Shown here piece by piece: positions 1-9,582 of a stretch of 64,000 bases of DNA. The notes below the pieces were generated by a model, which saw only the letters and a list, made by a program, of their open reading frames with translations, was not told the DNA's origin and ran no database searches. Source of the DNA: Pseudomonas grandcourensis (GTDB taxonomy: Bacteria > Pseudomonadota > Gammaproteobacteria > Pseudomonadales > Pseudomonadaceae); NCBI RefSeq assembly GCF_039909015.1, contig NZ_CP150919.1, forward strand, positions 2,332,501 to 2,396,500, read 5' to 3'. Made by a program: the position numbers and the translations under genes. Numbering within the stretch: position 1 is the first letter of the stretch; every line of letters begins with the position of its first letter.

Positions 1-638
1 TTCTGGTGCCGGTGGATGCGCCCGGCGTGAAGATCGTGCGTCCGCTGCCGGTGTTCGGTTACGACGATGCTCCTCATGGCCACGCAGAAGTGCACTTTGA
101 AAACGTGCGTGTGCCGTACGAAAACGTCCTGTTGGGTGAAGGACGCGGCTTTGAAATCGCACAAGGTCGCCTTGGCCCTGGCCGGATTCACCACTGCATG
201 CGTTCGATCGGCATGGCCGAGCGCGCACTGGAACTGATGTGCAAACGCTCGGTGAACCGCACGGCGTTCGGCAAGCCTCTGGCACGCCTGGGCGGCAACA
301 TCGACAAGATCGCCGACTCGCGGATGGAAATCGACATGGCACGCCTGCTGACGTTGAAAGCGGCGTACATGATGGACACCGTCGGCAACAAAGTGGCGAA
401 AAGCGAGATCGCGCAGATCAAGGTCGTGGCGCCGAACGTGGCGCTGCGGGTGATCGACCGGGCGATCCAGATTCATGGCGGGGCAGGGGTTTCCAACGAT
501 TTCCCGCTGGCCTACATGTACGCGATGCAGCGCACCCTGCGCTTGGCCGACGGCCCGGACGAAGTGCACCGAGCAGCGGTCGGCAAGTTCGAAATCGGCA
601 AATATGTGCCGAAAGAGATGATGCGCAGCGGGCACTGA
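1..638 (+). CDS. Acyl-CoA dehydrogenase, C-terminal part (5' end outside window)
   Basis: This reading frame is open from the first base, so the N-terminal FAD/substrate domain lies upstream of the window. The visible 211 residues match the C-terminal half of the acyl-CoA dehydrogenase fold: a helical segment with RTAFGKPL, then [16 protein letters not shown] and a terminal [11 protein letters not shown] stretch, the last typical of the ACAD10/ACAD11-like branch. Such flavoenzymes oxidise acyl-CoA to trans-2-enoyl-CoA and pass electrons to ETF. Chain-length specificity cannot be read from this part. The gene is followed by a REP pair and by a convergent gene. Confidence 0.9.
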   Translation, partial: LVPVDAPGVKIVRPLPVFGYDDAPHGHAEVHFENVRVPYENVLLGEGRGFEIAQGRLGPGRIHHCMRSIGMAERALELMCKRSVNRTAFGKPLARLGGNIDKIADSRMEIDMARLLTLKAAYMMDTVGNKVAKSEIAQIKVVAPNVALRVIDRAIQIHGGAGVSNDFPLAYMYAMQRTLRLADGPDEVHRAAVGKFEIGKYVPKEMMRSGH

Positions 639-659
639 CAGACACCGCGTTATCGTTCT

Positions 660-722
660 TCGCGGGCAAGCCCGCTCCCACAGGTTCCGTGTGATCCCTG
701 TGGGAGCGGGCTTGCCCGCGAT
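660..722. repeat. REP pair (inverted)
   Basis: Two copies of a Pseudomonas REP palindrome (core GCGGGCAAGCCCGC) face each other with about 14 bases between them. They sit between the 3' ends of two convergent genes, the usual position of such elements. A role in mRNA 3'-end protection is possible but not shown. Confidence 0.85.
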
Positions 723-755
723 TGCGTCAGTCGATCCAGCACATCAACAGCAGAT

Positions 756-2096
756 TCAGTAAACCCAAACCTCAACCCGCCGATTCTTGATCCTTCCTTC
801 ATCGGCGCTATTGGCCGCCACCGGCATTTCCGCGCCAAAACCGCGAATCTCGCGAAACACCACGCCGTTCTTCACCAACTCGCGCCGTACCGCCATGGCC
901 CGCAGCTTCGACAACAGATCGGCGCGCGCCGGGTCGCTCTTGGCATCGCCAAACCCCACCAGCGTCACTTGCCCGGACATTTTGTCTTGCTGCTTTATAT
1001 AGTCGAGCACTCGCGTCAGGTCTTGCCGCGCCTTGTTGTCCAGGCTGGCACTGCCTTCTTCGAAGCGAAAATTCACCGACAACCGCTGGGCGTGACGACT
1101 GAGGGACTGGTATCCCTCGGGCATCAGCGCATTCGGCGTGACGGCCATGGCCTGGACGGTCTGGGCAATAAACCCGTTGGCGGCGACAATCGCTTGCCCT
1201 TTGCTGCTTTGGGCATAGGCCACCAGCGCTTGGGCCCAGGGATTTTTCCCCGTCGGCGGCAGATAGAAGAACAACCGACGGGACAGCGGATAATCTTCCG
1301 TGGCTATCAGGCTGTTGAGCGGCAGCATGGCTTGTGATTGACCGTCGACAATGGCCACCGCTTTGGCCCGGCGCACGTAGGGTAAACCGATAAAGCCGAT
1401 GCCTTGCGGGTCCGCGCTGACCGCATCGGACAGTTGCTCGCTGGACTCGAAGCGTTTCGCCGCGCTACCGAGGGTTTTCCCGCGGCCGCTGAGGACCAGT
1501 TCCTTGAAGGTGTCGTAGGTCCCGGACTGATCATCCCGCGCATACAGATGAATCGGCCCGCCGCGACCGCCGATGTCTTCCCAGGTCTTCACCTCGCCAC
1601 TGAAGATGCGCGCCAGTTGCACGGTGTCGAGTTGGTTCAGCGGATTGTCCGGATGAAGGATGATCGCCAGGCCGTCGATGGCGATGACCTGTTCGGCGCT
1701 CGGGCTTTTCAGGTCACCGAGTGATTGCAGGCTGGCCAGTTCGCTGTCCTTGATCGGGCGCGACGAGGCGGCAAGATCGGCGCTGGCGGTTTTTAGCGCG
1801 GTGAACCCGGTGCTGGAACCATGGGCCGCCACCTCCACCAGGACCCGACGGCCCTGAACGGTTTCTCCGACGATGCGCAGTTCGTTGGCGGTGTCCGGGG
1901 TTTCCCGGTGGATCTTGCGCAGGCCCTGTTCACTCAACAGGCCCTCGACCAGCGCCGGTCCCAATGCGGCACCGATGGTGTTGGAACCCTGAATCCTCAG
2001 CACCGGGCCGTTTTCGGGTGTCGGCAAGTCGCCGGCCGAGGCCGCTTGCGGCAAGCCCGTGCACAGCATCAACAGGAACAACACGCGCAGCATCAT
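756..2096 (-). CDS. PstS-like phosphate-binding domain fused to an OmpA C-terminal domain
   Basis: The 446-residue product starts with a Sec signal peptide (cleavage probably after ASA, near residue 21). It continues with a PstS-like periplasmic binding fold (about residues 30-300), including IQGSNTIGAALGPALVEG and the ARDDQSGTYDTF segment that in PstS contacts the oxyanion. The last 110 residues form an OmpA-like peptidoglycan-binding domain ending in GRIKNRRVEVWVY. The combination suggests a wall-anchored periplasmic phosphate-binding or sensing protein. No pst permease or ATPase genes are adjacent, so a transport role is uncertain. Two tandem ATG codons (2096, 2093) are equally plausible starts; AAGGTG lies just upstream. 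Confidence 0.85.
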   Translation of the reverse strand: MMLRVLFLLMLCTGLPQAASAGDLPTPENGPVLRIQGSNTIGAALGPALVEGLLSEQGLRKIHRETPDTANELRIVGETVQGRRVLVEVAAHGSSTGFTALKTASADLAASSRPIKDSELASLQSLGDLKSPSAEQVIAIDGLAIILHPDNPLNQLDTVQLARIFSGEVKTWEDIGGRGGPIHLYARDDQSGTYDTFKELVLSGRGKTLGSAAKRFESSEQLSDAVSADPQGIGFIGLPYVRRAKAVAIVDGQSQAMLPLNSLIATEDYPLSRRLFFYLPPTGKNPWAQALVAYAQSSKGQAIVAANGFIAQTVQAMAVTPNALMPEGYQSLSRHAQRLSVNFRFEEGSASLDNKARQDLTRVLDYIKQQDKMSGQVTLVGFGDAKSDPARADLLSKLRAMAVRRELVKNGVVFREIRGFGAEMPVAANSADEGRIKNRRVEVWVY

Positions 2097-2166
2097 GCCG
2101 GCACCTTAAATAGCCAAAGGAGGTGTCGGGAGATTAAGTCAGTAAGGTTTCGGAAAAATGACACTC

Positions 2167-2192
2167 GTAGGAGCGAGCAAGCTCGCTCCTAC
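2167..2192. repeat. Single REP palindrome
   Basis: A perfect palindrome with 12-bp arms (GTAGGAGCGAGC / GCTCGCTCCTAC) and a two-base AA loop lies between the PstS/OmpA-like gene and xthA. It is an unpaired copy of the REP family found elsewhere in the window. Confidence 0.8.
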
Positions 2193-2217
2193 AGGGGATT
2201 GATGTGGCCGGGAGAAA

Positions 2218-3030
2218 TCAGCTCAACTCAAGCCAGATCGGCGCATGGTCCGAAGGCTTTTCCATGCCGCGCAGTTCGTAGTCCACCCCCGCAGCCTTCA
2301 CCCGTGGCAGCAAGCCGTGGGAGGCTAGGATCAGGTCGATACGCAGGCCACGCTTGGGTTCGTCTTCGAAGCCGCGGCTGCGGTAGTCGAACCAGCTGAA
2401 GGTGTCGGTCACGTCCGGGTTCAGGTGACGGAAACTGTCGACCAGGCCCCAGTTTTTCAGGCGGGCCATCCACTCGCGCTCTTCCGGCAGGAAGCTGCAT
2501 TTGCCGGTTTTCAGCCAGCGCTTCATGTTGTCCGGTCCGATGCCGATGTCGCAGTCTTCCGGGGAAATGTTCACATCGCCCATCACCACCAGCGGCTGGT
2601 CGTTCTTGAACTGGCTTTCCAGCAATTGCTGCAAGTCGCCGTAGAAACGCTCCTTGGCCGGGAACTTGGTCGGGTGGTCGCGGCTTTCGCCCTGTGGGAA
2701 ATAACCGTTCATGATGGTCACCGGCACACCGTTGGCGTCGGCGAAGGTGCCCCAGATGAAGCGCCGCTGGGCGTCTTCTTCGTCGGTGGTGAAGCCTTTG
2801 TGCAAGGCCAGAGGCTCCTGGCGCGAGAGCAGGGCGACGCCGTAATGGCCTTTTTGCCCGTGGTAGTACACGTGATACCCCAGGGCCTGAACCTCGGCCA
2901 GCGGGAACTGATCGTCGTGAACCTTGGTTTCCTGCAAGCCGATCACATCGGGCTGGTGCTTTTCGATCAGCGCCGCCAGCTGATGGGGACGGGCGCGCAG
3001 CCCGTTGATGTTGAAGGAGACGATCTTCAT
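2218..3030 (-). CDS. xthA: Exodeoxyribonuclease III
   Basis: The 270-residue product belongs to the ExoIII/AP endonuclease family (EEP fold). It acts in base-excision repair as an AP endonuclease, 3'-5' exonuclease on duplex DNA and 3'-phosphatase. Visible family motifs are the N-terminal [14 protein letters not shown], the metal-binding Glu in [20 protein letters not shown], and the C-terminal [11 protein letters not shown] with the catalytic His. I start at the ATG of MKIVSFN rather than at an in-frame codon 13 residues upstream, because the family begins there, the length is then the usual one, and AGGA sits about 10 bases ahead. It appears to be monocistronic. Confidence 0.95.
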   Translation of the reverse strand: MKIVSFNINGLRARPHQLAALIEKHQPDVIGLQETKVHDDQFPLAEVQALGYHVYYHGQKGHYGVALLSRQEPLALHKGFTTDEEDAQRRFIWGTFADANGVPVTIMNGYFPQGESRDHPTKFPAKERFYGDLQQLLESQFKNDQPLVVMGDVNISPEDCDIGIGPDNMKRWLKTGKCSFLPEEREWMARLKNWGLVDSFRHLNPDVTDTFSWFDYRSRGFEDEPKRGLRIDLILASHGLLPRVKAAGVDYELRGMEKPSDHAPIWLELS

Positions 3031-3140
3031 GGTCGGCAGTCCTGGCAAAAGGGCGATGCTAGCTGACATGTGGGAATCGGGCCAGTGTGGGGTGAGGGGA
3101 TTCGGTTTTGTCAGTCAGTCTTGTGTGGGCAGTGATGGCC

Positions 3141-3216
3141 TCATCGCGAGCAGGCTCGCTCCCACAGGGAATGGATGGGGTCTGTACCTTTGTGGGAGCG
3201 AGCCTGCTCGCGAAGG
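3141..3216. repeat. REP pair (inverted)
   Basis: Two REP copies (TCGCGAGCAGGCTCGCTCCCACAG and its reverse complement) are separated by about 20 bases. They occupy the middle of the 297-base gap between the divergent xthA and the GNAT gene, in which I see no other feature. Confidence 0.85.
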
Positions 3217-3327
3217 CGATTTCATTGCCTACACTGAGTTCGGATCTGTAAGGAACTGTGTCAGCGCCGACAGGCTCGTAACAACAAGAGCGCAGCCACC
3301 CGAGCTGTGCCGGGGAGATCAACCGTC

Positions 3328-3978
3328 ATGCCCGAAACTTCGACAGCCATCGCCGATATTCACATGCTCGACAGCGGCTACGCCCGCGAAGCACGTTCGC
3401 TGCTGTACCAGGCTTATCGACACGAGCCGACCTTTGGCTATCTGTTCGAAGCCGAGCGCCCCGGCTACGAACAGCGGGTTCGCGCCACCGTGCGCGAACT
3501 GGTGACCCAGCACTTTTTTCAGGACCTGCCGGCCATCGGCCTGCTGGTCAACGACCGCTTGATCGGCATCGCCCTGATCGCACCGCCGCAACGTCGCCTC
3601 GGCGTTACCGAAAGTTGGGCCTGGCGCCTGCGCATGGTGCTCAGCACGGGATTTCGTTGCACCCGTCGCTACCTCGAGTACCACGCCGCCGTGGAGGCCT
3701 GCGTGCCGAACGAATCGGTGCACGTCCTGCCGTTGCTGGGGGTTCATCCGCAGTTCCAGGGCAAACATTTCGGCGAACAACTGTTGCAAGCCGTGCACAA
3801 CTGGTGCGCCGTGGATGAAAACTCACAGGGCGTGATCCTCGATACCGGGAATCCTCGCTATCTGGAGTTCTATAAACGTCAGGGCTACGAGGAAATCGGT
3901 GAAGTTGCCGTAGGGCCGGTTCGTGAACACGTGTTTTTTCACCCCAATCCCCAGGTGTTACATACTGCAACGGCTTAA
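3328..3978 (+). CDS. GNAT family N-acetyltransferase
   Basis: The 216-residue product carries a GNAT acetyl-CoA-binding core: VLPLLGVHPQFQGKHFGEQLL (the beta4 strand and the R/Q-x-x-G-x-G/A pyrophosphate loop) at about residues 135-155, then a YLEFYKRQGYEEI segment typical of the C-terminal half of the fold. The acceptor substrate cannot be predicted. The start at ATG 3328 is preferred over a GTG seven codons upstream because GGGGAG lies 10 bases ahead of it. The gene ends 65 bases before tamA on the same strand; cotranscription is possible. Confidence 0.85.
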   Translation: MPETSTAIADIHMLDSGYAREARSLLYQAYRHEPTFGYLFEAERPGYEQRVRATVRELVTQHFFQDLPAIGLLVNDRLIGIALIAPPQRRLGVTESWAWRLRMVLSTGFRCTRRYLEYHAAVEACVPNESVHVLPLLGVHPQFQGKHFGEQLLQAVHNWCAVDENSQGVILDTGNPRYLEFYKRQGYEEIGEVAVGPVREHVFFHPNPQVLHTATA

Positions 3979-4043
3979 CAGGCGAACTTTCCGGGCATGT
4001 CAGGCTCTATCACGCTCTCAAGCTCGTGATAGCATCCGCGCCT

Positions 4044-5771
4044 ATGAAGTTTCCAGGAAGAATTACCAGCGGTGTGCTGATGCTGATGACCAGCTGCGCA
4101 GCGCTGGCACAAAGTGAATTGGATGTACGGATCAAACCGTCCAATGACGAGCTGAAGGCCAATATCGAAGGCTATATCGGCAGCCTCGGCGATCGCGATG
4201 AGGAGGCGCTGCTGCGCTTCAGCCGTGGCGCCGAAGAACAGGCGCGCAAGGCCGCCCAGGCCCTGGGTTATTACCAGCCGCACATCGACAGCGAGGTGAA
4301 GGGCGGCGAAAAGCCGCGCCTGGTGTTGAAGGTCGACCCCGGCGAGCCTGTGCATCTGCGTAACGTCACGGTGCGTGTCGACGGTCCGGCAGCTTCCCTC
4401 AAGGCCTTTCGAATCCCCAAAAGCGACGCGCTCAAGCCCGGTGCCGTGCTCAATCATGGGCATTACGAAGACGCCAAGCGACTGATCCAGAATCAGGCTT
4501 CGCGTTATGGCTTTTTCAGCGGCCGGTTCACCCGCTCAAAACTGTCGGTCGACCCCCGTGCCGGTGTCGCCGATATCGAACTGATCTATGAAAGCGGTCC
4601 GCGCTATACCTTGGGCAAGGTCAGTTTCGAGGGCGATACGCCGTTCGATGAGGAGCTGCTGCAACGCATGGTGCCGTTCAAGAGCGGCGCCCCGTATGAC
4701 TCGGAACTGATCGCCGAACTCAATCAGAACCTGCAATCGAGCGGCTACTTCGAAGGCGTTCGCGTGGACACGGCACCCACGGCGTCCAGGGACGAGGCGA
4801 TCCCGGTGGACGTCAAGCTCGAAACCCGAAAGCCACGGACCATGGGCCTGGGCTTGGGTTTCTCCACCGACGTCGGTCCACGGGCCAAGGCCAACTGGAC
4901 CCGGCACTGGGTCAACGCGCAAGGGCACAGTTATGGCTGGGAAACCGAAGTCTCGGCACCTCGGCAAAACGTCGGGCTGTTCTACGACATTCCGCTGGAC
5001 CCGCCACTGACCGACAAACTGCGTTTTGCCGGCGGCTACCAGAATGAAGACATCGCCGGCACCGACACCCACAGCAAGCTGCTGACCCTCGGCCCCGAGT
5101 GGCACAGCAAATTGCCCAGCGGCTGGCAACGGGTGGTGTCGCTCAAATGGCAGCGCGAGGATTACCAGCTCGGCGACGACTCGGGACTGAGCACCTTGCT
5201 GATGCCCGGTGTGAGCTATTCGTACCTTAAAAGCGACAACCGCATCGACCCGCACAACGGCTATCGGCTGCAATTCGAATCCAAAGTGGCCAAGGAAGGT
5301 CTGGGTTCCGACAGCAACTTGCTCTACGGCACGGCGCTGGTCAAAGGCCTGACCACGGTGTTCGATAATCACCGCTTCCTCGGGCGGGTGCAGGTCGGCG
5401 GCAGTGCCACCAACGGTTTCAATTCGGTGCCGCCATCGCTGCGTTTCTTCGCCGGTGGCGATCAGAGCGTGCGTGGCTACGACTATCAGAGCCTGTCCCC
5501 GGAAAATTCCGAAGGCGACCGCATCGGTGGTCGCTACATGGTCGCCGCCAGCGCGGAATATCAGTATTCCATCGCCGAAAAATGGCGGATCGCGACCTTT
5601 GTCGATCAGGGCAACTCCTTCAATACACTCGAACTGCCGAACCTCAAGACCGGGGTCGGTATCGGCGTGCGCTGGGTATCGCCGGTTGGGCCGATCCGCC
5701 TCGACCTGGCCCACGCGCTGGACGACGATGGCGGCATTCGACTGCACTTTTCCATGGGGCCTGAGCTGTGA
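4044..5771 (+). CDS. tamA: Translocation and assembly module subunit TamA (Omp85 family)
   Basis: The 575-residue product has the length of TamA. It shows an N-terminal signal peptide (MKFPGRITSGVL ... ALA), POTRA repeats over about residues 25-265 (for example YTLGKVSFEGDTPFDEELLQ) and a C-terminal 16-strand barrel with the Omp85 signature FFAGGDQSVRGYDYQSL. With TamB it forms the outer-membrane side of a machine that helps insert some outer-membrane proteins and may move phospholipids. The stop codon overlaps the start of tamB (GTGA), indicating translational coupling. An in-frame GTG six codons upstream lacks a signal-peptide-like context, so I start at ATG 4044. Confidence 0.95.
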   Translation: MKFPGRITSGVLMLMTSCAALAQSELDVRIKPSNDELKANIEGYIGSLGDRDEEALLRFSRGAEEQARKAAQALGYYQPHIDSEVKGGEKPRLVLKVDPGEPVHLRNVTVRVDGPAASLKAFRIPKSDALKPGAVLNHGHYEDAKRLIQNQASRYGFFSGRFTRSKLSVDPRAGVADIELIYESGPRYTLGKVSFEGDTPFDEELLQRMVPFKSGAPYDSELIAELNQNLQSSGYFEGVRVDTAPTASRDEAIPVDVKLETRKPRTMGLGLGFSTDVGPRAKANWTRHWVNAQGHSYGWETEVSAPRQNVGLFYDIPLDPPLTDKLRFAGGYQNEDIAGTDTHSKLLTLGPEWHSKLPSGWQRVVSLKWQREDYQLGDDSGLSTLLMPGVSYSYLKSDNRIDPHNGYRLQFESKVAKEGLGSDSNLLYGTALVKGLTTVFDNHRFLGRVQVGGSATNGFNSVPPSLRFFAGGDQSVRGYDYQSLSPENSEGDRIGGRYMVAASAEYQYSIAEKWRIATFVDQGNSFNTLELPNLKTGVGIGVRWVSPVGPIRLDLAHALDDDGGIRLHFSMGPEL

Positions 5772-8700
5772 AGCGTGGTTTGAAAGTAACGCTGCTGACG
5801 ATAGCGGCGCTGGTGGCAGTGGTTGTCCTGACACTGGCCACGGTGCTGGGCACGGCGACGGGCAGCCGCTGGGCGTTGGGCTTCGTGCCGGGTTTGAGCC
5901 TGGAAAACTTTCAGGGCCGGTTGGGCGGGCAGTGGAGTGCCGACCGGGTGCTGTGGCAACAGGCCGACAACCGGGTTGAGCTGAGCAAGGTGATTTTCGC
6001 CTGGTCGCCGTTGTGCCTGACCCGCATGACCTTGTGCATCGAGCAATTGCAGGCCGATCAAGTCAGTTTGATGTTCCCGCCGGGTGCCGAAGAGCCAGAC
6101 AGCGGCCCGATCACGCTCCCGGAGCTCAAGTTACCGTTGGCCATCGAACTGGGGGAGATCAAGGTCGGTAGCCTGTTGTTCAACGGCAGCGAAGAACTCA
6201 AGGGCTTGCAACTGGCGGCGCACTGGACGACGGCCGGTTTGAAGATCGATGCGGTGTCGTTGCAGCGCGATGACCTGAGCCTGAACCTGTCCGGCCTGCT
6301 GCAACCCTCTGGCAACTGGCCCTTGAGCGCCTCCGGTAAGTTGACCCTGTTGTCGACACCTGAACCTTTGGCGCTGGAATTGAAGATCGACGGCGACCTG
6401 CTGAAAACCCTGAACCTGAAAGCCGACAGCAGCGGTTACCTCAACGGGCAACTGACTGGCGAACTGCAACCGCTGGTGGAAAACCTGCCGGCCAAGGTGC
6501 GGATCACCGCCGATGGCTTCAAGCCCAGTGCCGATCTGCCAGATACCCTGCAACTCAATCAGCTTGAACTCACGGGTGCTGGTGACTTGAAGAACGGCTA
6601 CGCGCTGCTCGGCAAAGCCACGCTGCCCGCCGAGCAAGGGCCCGTCGCCCTGGCGCTGCAAGGCAAGGTCGACGCCAAGGGCGCGCAGATCGCCGCGCTG
6701 GACCTGACCGCCAACGACAAGCAAAGCCTCAAGCTCACAGGGCTTGTGGATTGGAGCAAGGGCCTGAGCGCCGAGGCGAAGATCGACTGGCTGGACTTCC
6801 CGTGGCACAGGCTCTATCCGCTCATCGACGAACCGCAGGTAGCGCTTCGCACGTTCACCGGCGAAGTCTCTTACACCGATGGCAAGTACCTCGGTCATTT
6901 CGCCGCGGCGGCGGATGGCCCGGCCGGCGCCTTCACCCTGGCCAGCCCGTTCGCGGGCGACCTGACGAAAATCTACCTGCAACAGATTCAACTCCAGGCC
7001 GGGCAGGGCAAGGCCGAAGGGCACCTGAACCTGCAATTCGCCGACGGCATTGCCTGGGACACCGCGCTGGACTTGTCGGCGATCAACCCGGCGTACTGGG
7101 TCGCGGAGCTGCCGGGCACACTGGCCGGGCCGCTGCGCAGCACGGGCGAGCTGAAGAAAGAAGTGCTCAGCCTCAATGCCGACCTGGACCTCAAGGGCAA
7201 ACTGCGCGGTCAGCCAGCGGTGATCCAGGCCAAGGCCGATGGCCGTGGCGAACAATGGAACCTCAACGCCCTGCAGGTTCGCCTCGGCGATAACAGCATC
7301 AGCGGCAAAGGCAGCCTGCAACAGAAACTCGCCGGCCAGATCGATCTCAAGCTGCCGCGCTTGGCCCAGCTCTGGCCGCAGCTGCGCGGTCAGCTCAATG
7401 GCCGCGTGGATGTCGCCGGCACGCTCAAGGCGCCCCAGGGCAAGCTCGACCTGCAAGGCTCGCAACTGGCTTTCCAGGACAATCGCCTGCAAAGCCTCAA
7501 CCTGGACGCCACGCTGGACAGTGCGCAACGGGCGAAAATCGACCTCAAGGGCAGCGGCATCCAGGCCGGCGACACTTCACTGGGAACCCTGACCGCCAGC
7601 GGCCAGGGCGACATCAGGAACCAGAAGTTGAGCCTCGATCTGCAAGGGCCGAAGCTGAAACTGGCGCTGGGTCTGGACGGTGCGCTGGAAAAAGGCAATT
7701 GGCGCGGACGCCTGGCCAGCGGTGATATCCAGGCAGGTGGCCAGGACTGGAAGCTGCAAGGGCCGGCGAAACTCGAACGCCTGGCGGACGGCAAAATCAA
7801 CTTTGGCGCCCATTGCTGGGCATCCGGACAGGCCAGCCTGTGCGGTGAAGACTCGCGTCTGATGCCCGAGCCGAAGCTGCGTTATCACCTCAAGCAATTC
7901 CCGATCGACAGCCTCGCACAGTGGTTGCCGAAGGATTTCGCCTGGCAGGGCCGGCTCAACGCCGACCTGCAACTGGACCTGCCGGCCAGTGGCCCGAACG
8001 GCCAGGTCAGCGTCGATGCCGGCGGCGGCACGTTGCGCATCAAGGAAAAGGACCAGTGGCTGGACTTCCCGTACCAGACCCTGAAACTGACCAGCAAACT
8101 CACGCCCAAGCGCATCGACACCGAGCTCAACTTCGTCGGCGGCAAACTCGGCGAACTGATGGTGCAAGCGCAGCTCAATCCGTTGCCAAAGAACAAACCG
8201 TTGAGCGGCTCGTTCCGTTTGAGCGGGCTGGACCTGTCGGTGGCGCGACCGTTCGTGCCGATGGTCGAGAAACTGACCGGGCGCTTGAATGGCAGCGGCA
8301 CGATATCGGGTGGGCTGCTGGCGCCGCAGGTCAATGGCAGTCTGCAACTCAGCGACGGTCAGATCTCCGGTCCTGAATTGCCGATGGAGCTGAAAAACCT
8401 GCACGTTCAAGCGCTCATCGCCGGTGAAAGCGTGCAATTGAACGGCGGCTGGAACAGCGGCAAGGCCGGGCAGGGCAGCCTGAACGGCAACATCGCCTGG
8501 GGCCAGGCGCTGGTGGTGGACCTGGCGCTCAAGGGCTCGCAGTTGCCGGTCACTGTCGAGCCATACGCCAAGCTGGAAGTGGCACCGGACCTGAAAATCT
8601 CGATGAAGGGCGACGAGTTGGCCATCGCCGGTAAAGTGCTGGTGCCCAAAGGCGACATCACCATTCGCGAGTTGCCGCCGTCGACGGTCAAGGTCTCCGA

Positions 8701-9439
8701 TGACACGGTGATCGTCGGTCAGCAGACCGAGGAGGGCAAACCGCCGCTGGCAATGAAGATGGACATCGAAGTGGTGGTCGGCGAGGACAAGCTGAGCTTT
8801 GCCGGATTTGGCCTGACCGCGAATGTGCAAGGGCATGTGCACATCGGCGACAACATGGACACCCGTGGCGAGCTGTGGCTCAACGACGGGCGCTATCGCG
8901 CCTACGGCCAGCGGCTTTCGGTGCGCCGGGCGCGCTTGCTGTTTGCCGGACCCATCGACCAGCCGTACCTGGACATCGAGGCCATTCGCAAGACCGACGA
9001 CATCATCGCCGGCATTCGTTTGAGTGGCAGCGCCGAGCAGCCGACCACGCAGATCTTCTCCGAGCCGGCCATGAGCCAGGAGCAGGCCCTGTCCTATCTG
9101 GTGCTCGGGCGTCCGCTGAGCAGCAACGGCGAAGACAACAACATGCTCGCCCAGGCGGCCCTCGGTCTGGGCTTGATGGGCAGTTCCGGGGTGACCAGCG
9201 GCATCGCCAAGAACCTGGGCATCCAGGACTTCCAGCTCGACACCCAGGGCAGCGGCGACGCTACCAGTGTGGTGGCCAGCGGCAATATTTCCGAGAAGCT
9301 CAGCCTGCGCTATGGCGTCGGCGTGTTCGAACCGGCCAACACCATTGCCCTGCGCTACAAGCTGAGCAAAAAGGTCTACCTCGAAGCCGCCGGCGGCGTG
9401 GCCAGTTCGCTGGACATCTTCTACAAGCGGGATTTCTAA
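5768..9439 (+). CDS. tamB: Translocation and assembly module subunit TamB
   Basis: The 1223-residue product has one N-terminal membrane helix (about residues 8-30), then a long beta-helical AsmA/TamB-type body made of repeated amphipathic strands, and a C-terminal DUF490 domain (about residues 890-1223) ending in the ALRYKLSKKVYLEAAGG region and a terminal aromatic residue. This is the inner-membrane-anchored, periplasm-spanning partner of TamA. The start is GTG 5768, overlapping the tamA stop by four bases. The length is near that of E. coli TamB (about 1260). Transcription probably ends at the strong hairpin just downstream. Confidence 0.95.
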   Translation: MKRGLKVTLLTIAALVAVVVLTLATVLGTATGSRWALGFVPGLSLENFQGRLGGQWSADRVLWQQADNRVELSKVIFAWSPLCLTRMTLCIEQLQADQVSLMFPPGAEEPDSGPITLPELKLPLAIELGEIKVGSLLFNGSEELKGLQLAAHWTTAGLKIDAVSLQRDDLSLNLSGLLQPSGNWPLSASGKLTLLSTPEPLALELKIDGDLLKTLNLKADSSGYLNGQLTGELQPLVENLPAKVRITADGFKPSADLPDTLQLNQLELTGAGDLKNGYALLGKATLPAEQGPVALALQGKVDAKGAQIAALDLTANDKQSLKLTGLVDWSKGLSAEAKIDWLDFPWHRLYPLIDEPQVALRTFTGEVSYTDGKYLGHFAAAADGPAGAFTLASPFAGDLTKIYLQQIQLQAGQGKAEGHLNLQFADGIAWDTALDLSAINPAYWVAELPGTLAGPLRSTGELKKEVLSLNADLDLKGKLRGQPAVIQAKADGRGEQWNLNALQVRLGDNSISGKGSLQQKLAGQIDLKLPRLAQLWPQLRGQLNGRVDVAGTLKAPQGKLDLQGSQLAFQDNRLQSLNLDATLDSAQRAKIDLKGSGIQAGDTSLGTLTASGQGDIRNQKLSLDLQGPKLKLALGLDGALEKGNWRGRLASGDIQAGGQDWKLQGPAKLERLADGKINFGAHCWASGQASLCGEDSRLMPEPKLRYHLKQFPIDSLAQWLPKDFAWQGRLNADLQLDLPASGPNGQVSVDAGGGTLRIKEKDQWLDFPYQTLKLTSKLTPKRIDTELNFVGGKLGELMVQAQLNPLPKNKPLSGSFRLSGLDLSVARPFVPMVEKLTGRLNGSGTISGGLLAPQVNGSLQLSDGQISGPELPMELKNLHVQALIAGESVQLNGGWNSGKAGQGSLNGNIAWGQALVVDLALKGSQLPVTVEPYAKLEVAPDLKISMKGDELAIAGKVLVPKGDITIRELPPSTVKVSDDTVIVGQQTEEGKPPLAMKMDIEVVVGEDKLSFAGFGLTANVQGHVHIGDNMDTRGELWLNDGRYRAYGQRLSVRRARLLFAGPIDQPYLDIEAIRKTDDIIAGIRLSGSAEQPTTQIFSEPAMSQEQALSYLVLGRPLSSNGEDNNMLAQAALGLGLMGSSGVTSGIAKNLGIQDFQLDTQGSGDATSVVASGNISEKLSLRYGVGVFEPANTIALRYKLSKKVYLEAAGGVASSLDIFYKRDF

Positions 9440-9452
9440 GCCCGCTTAAATC

Positions 9453-9530
9453 AAAAGATCGCAGCCTTCGGCAGCTCCTACGGGTGTACATAAAACCCTG
9501 TAGGAGCTGCCGAAGGCTGCGATCTTTTTT
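9453..9530. terminator. Long inverted repeat acting as terminator (second REP class)
   Basis: A perfect inverted repeat with 29-bp arms (9453-9481 and 9500-9528; core GCAGCCTTCGGCAGCTCC) and an 18-base loop follows tamB and runs into a T tract on the plus strand. The arm sequence differs from the GCGAGC/GCTCGC REP class seen elsewhere. It resembles another short-palindrome class common in fluorescent pseudomonads, here doubling as the tamAB terminator. Confidence 0.75.
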
Positions 9531-9582
9531 GCATTATCCGACGCCATTGATCAAGTATTTACCAAGCATGCTAACTATTGCG

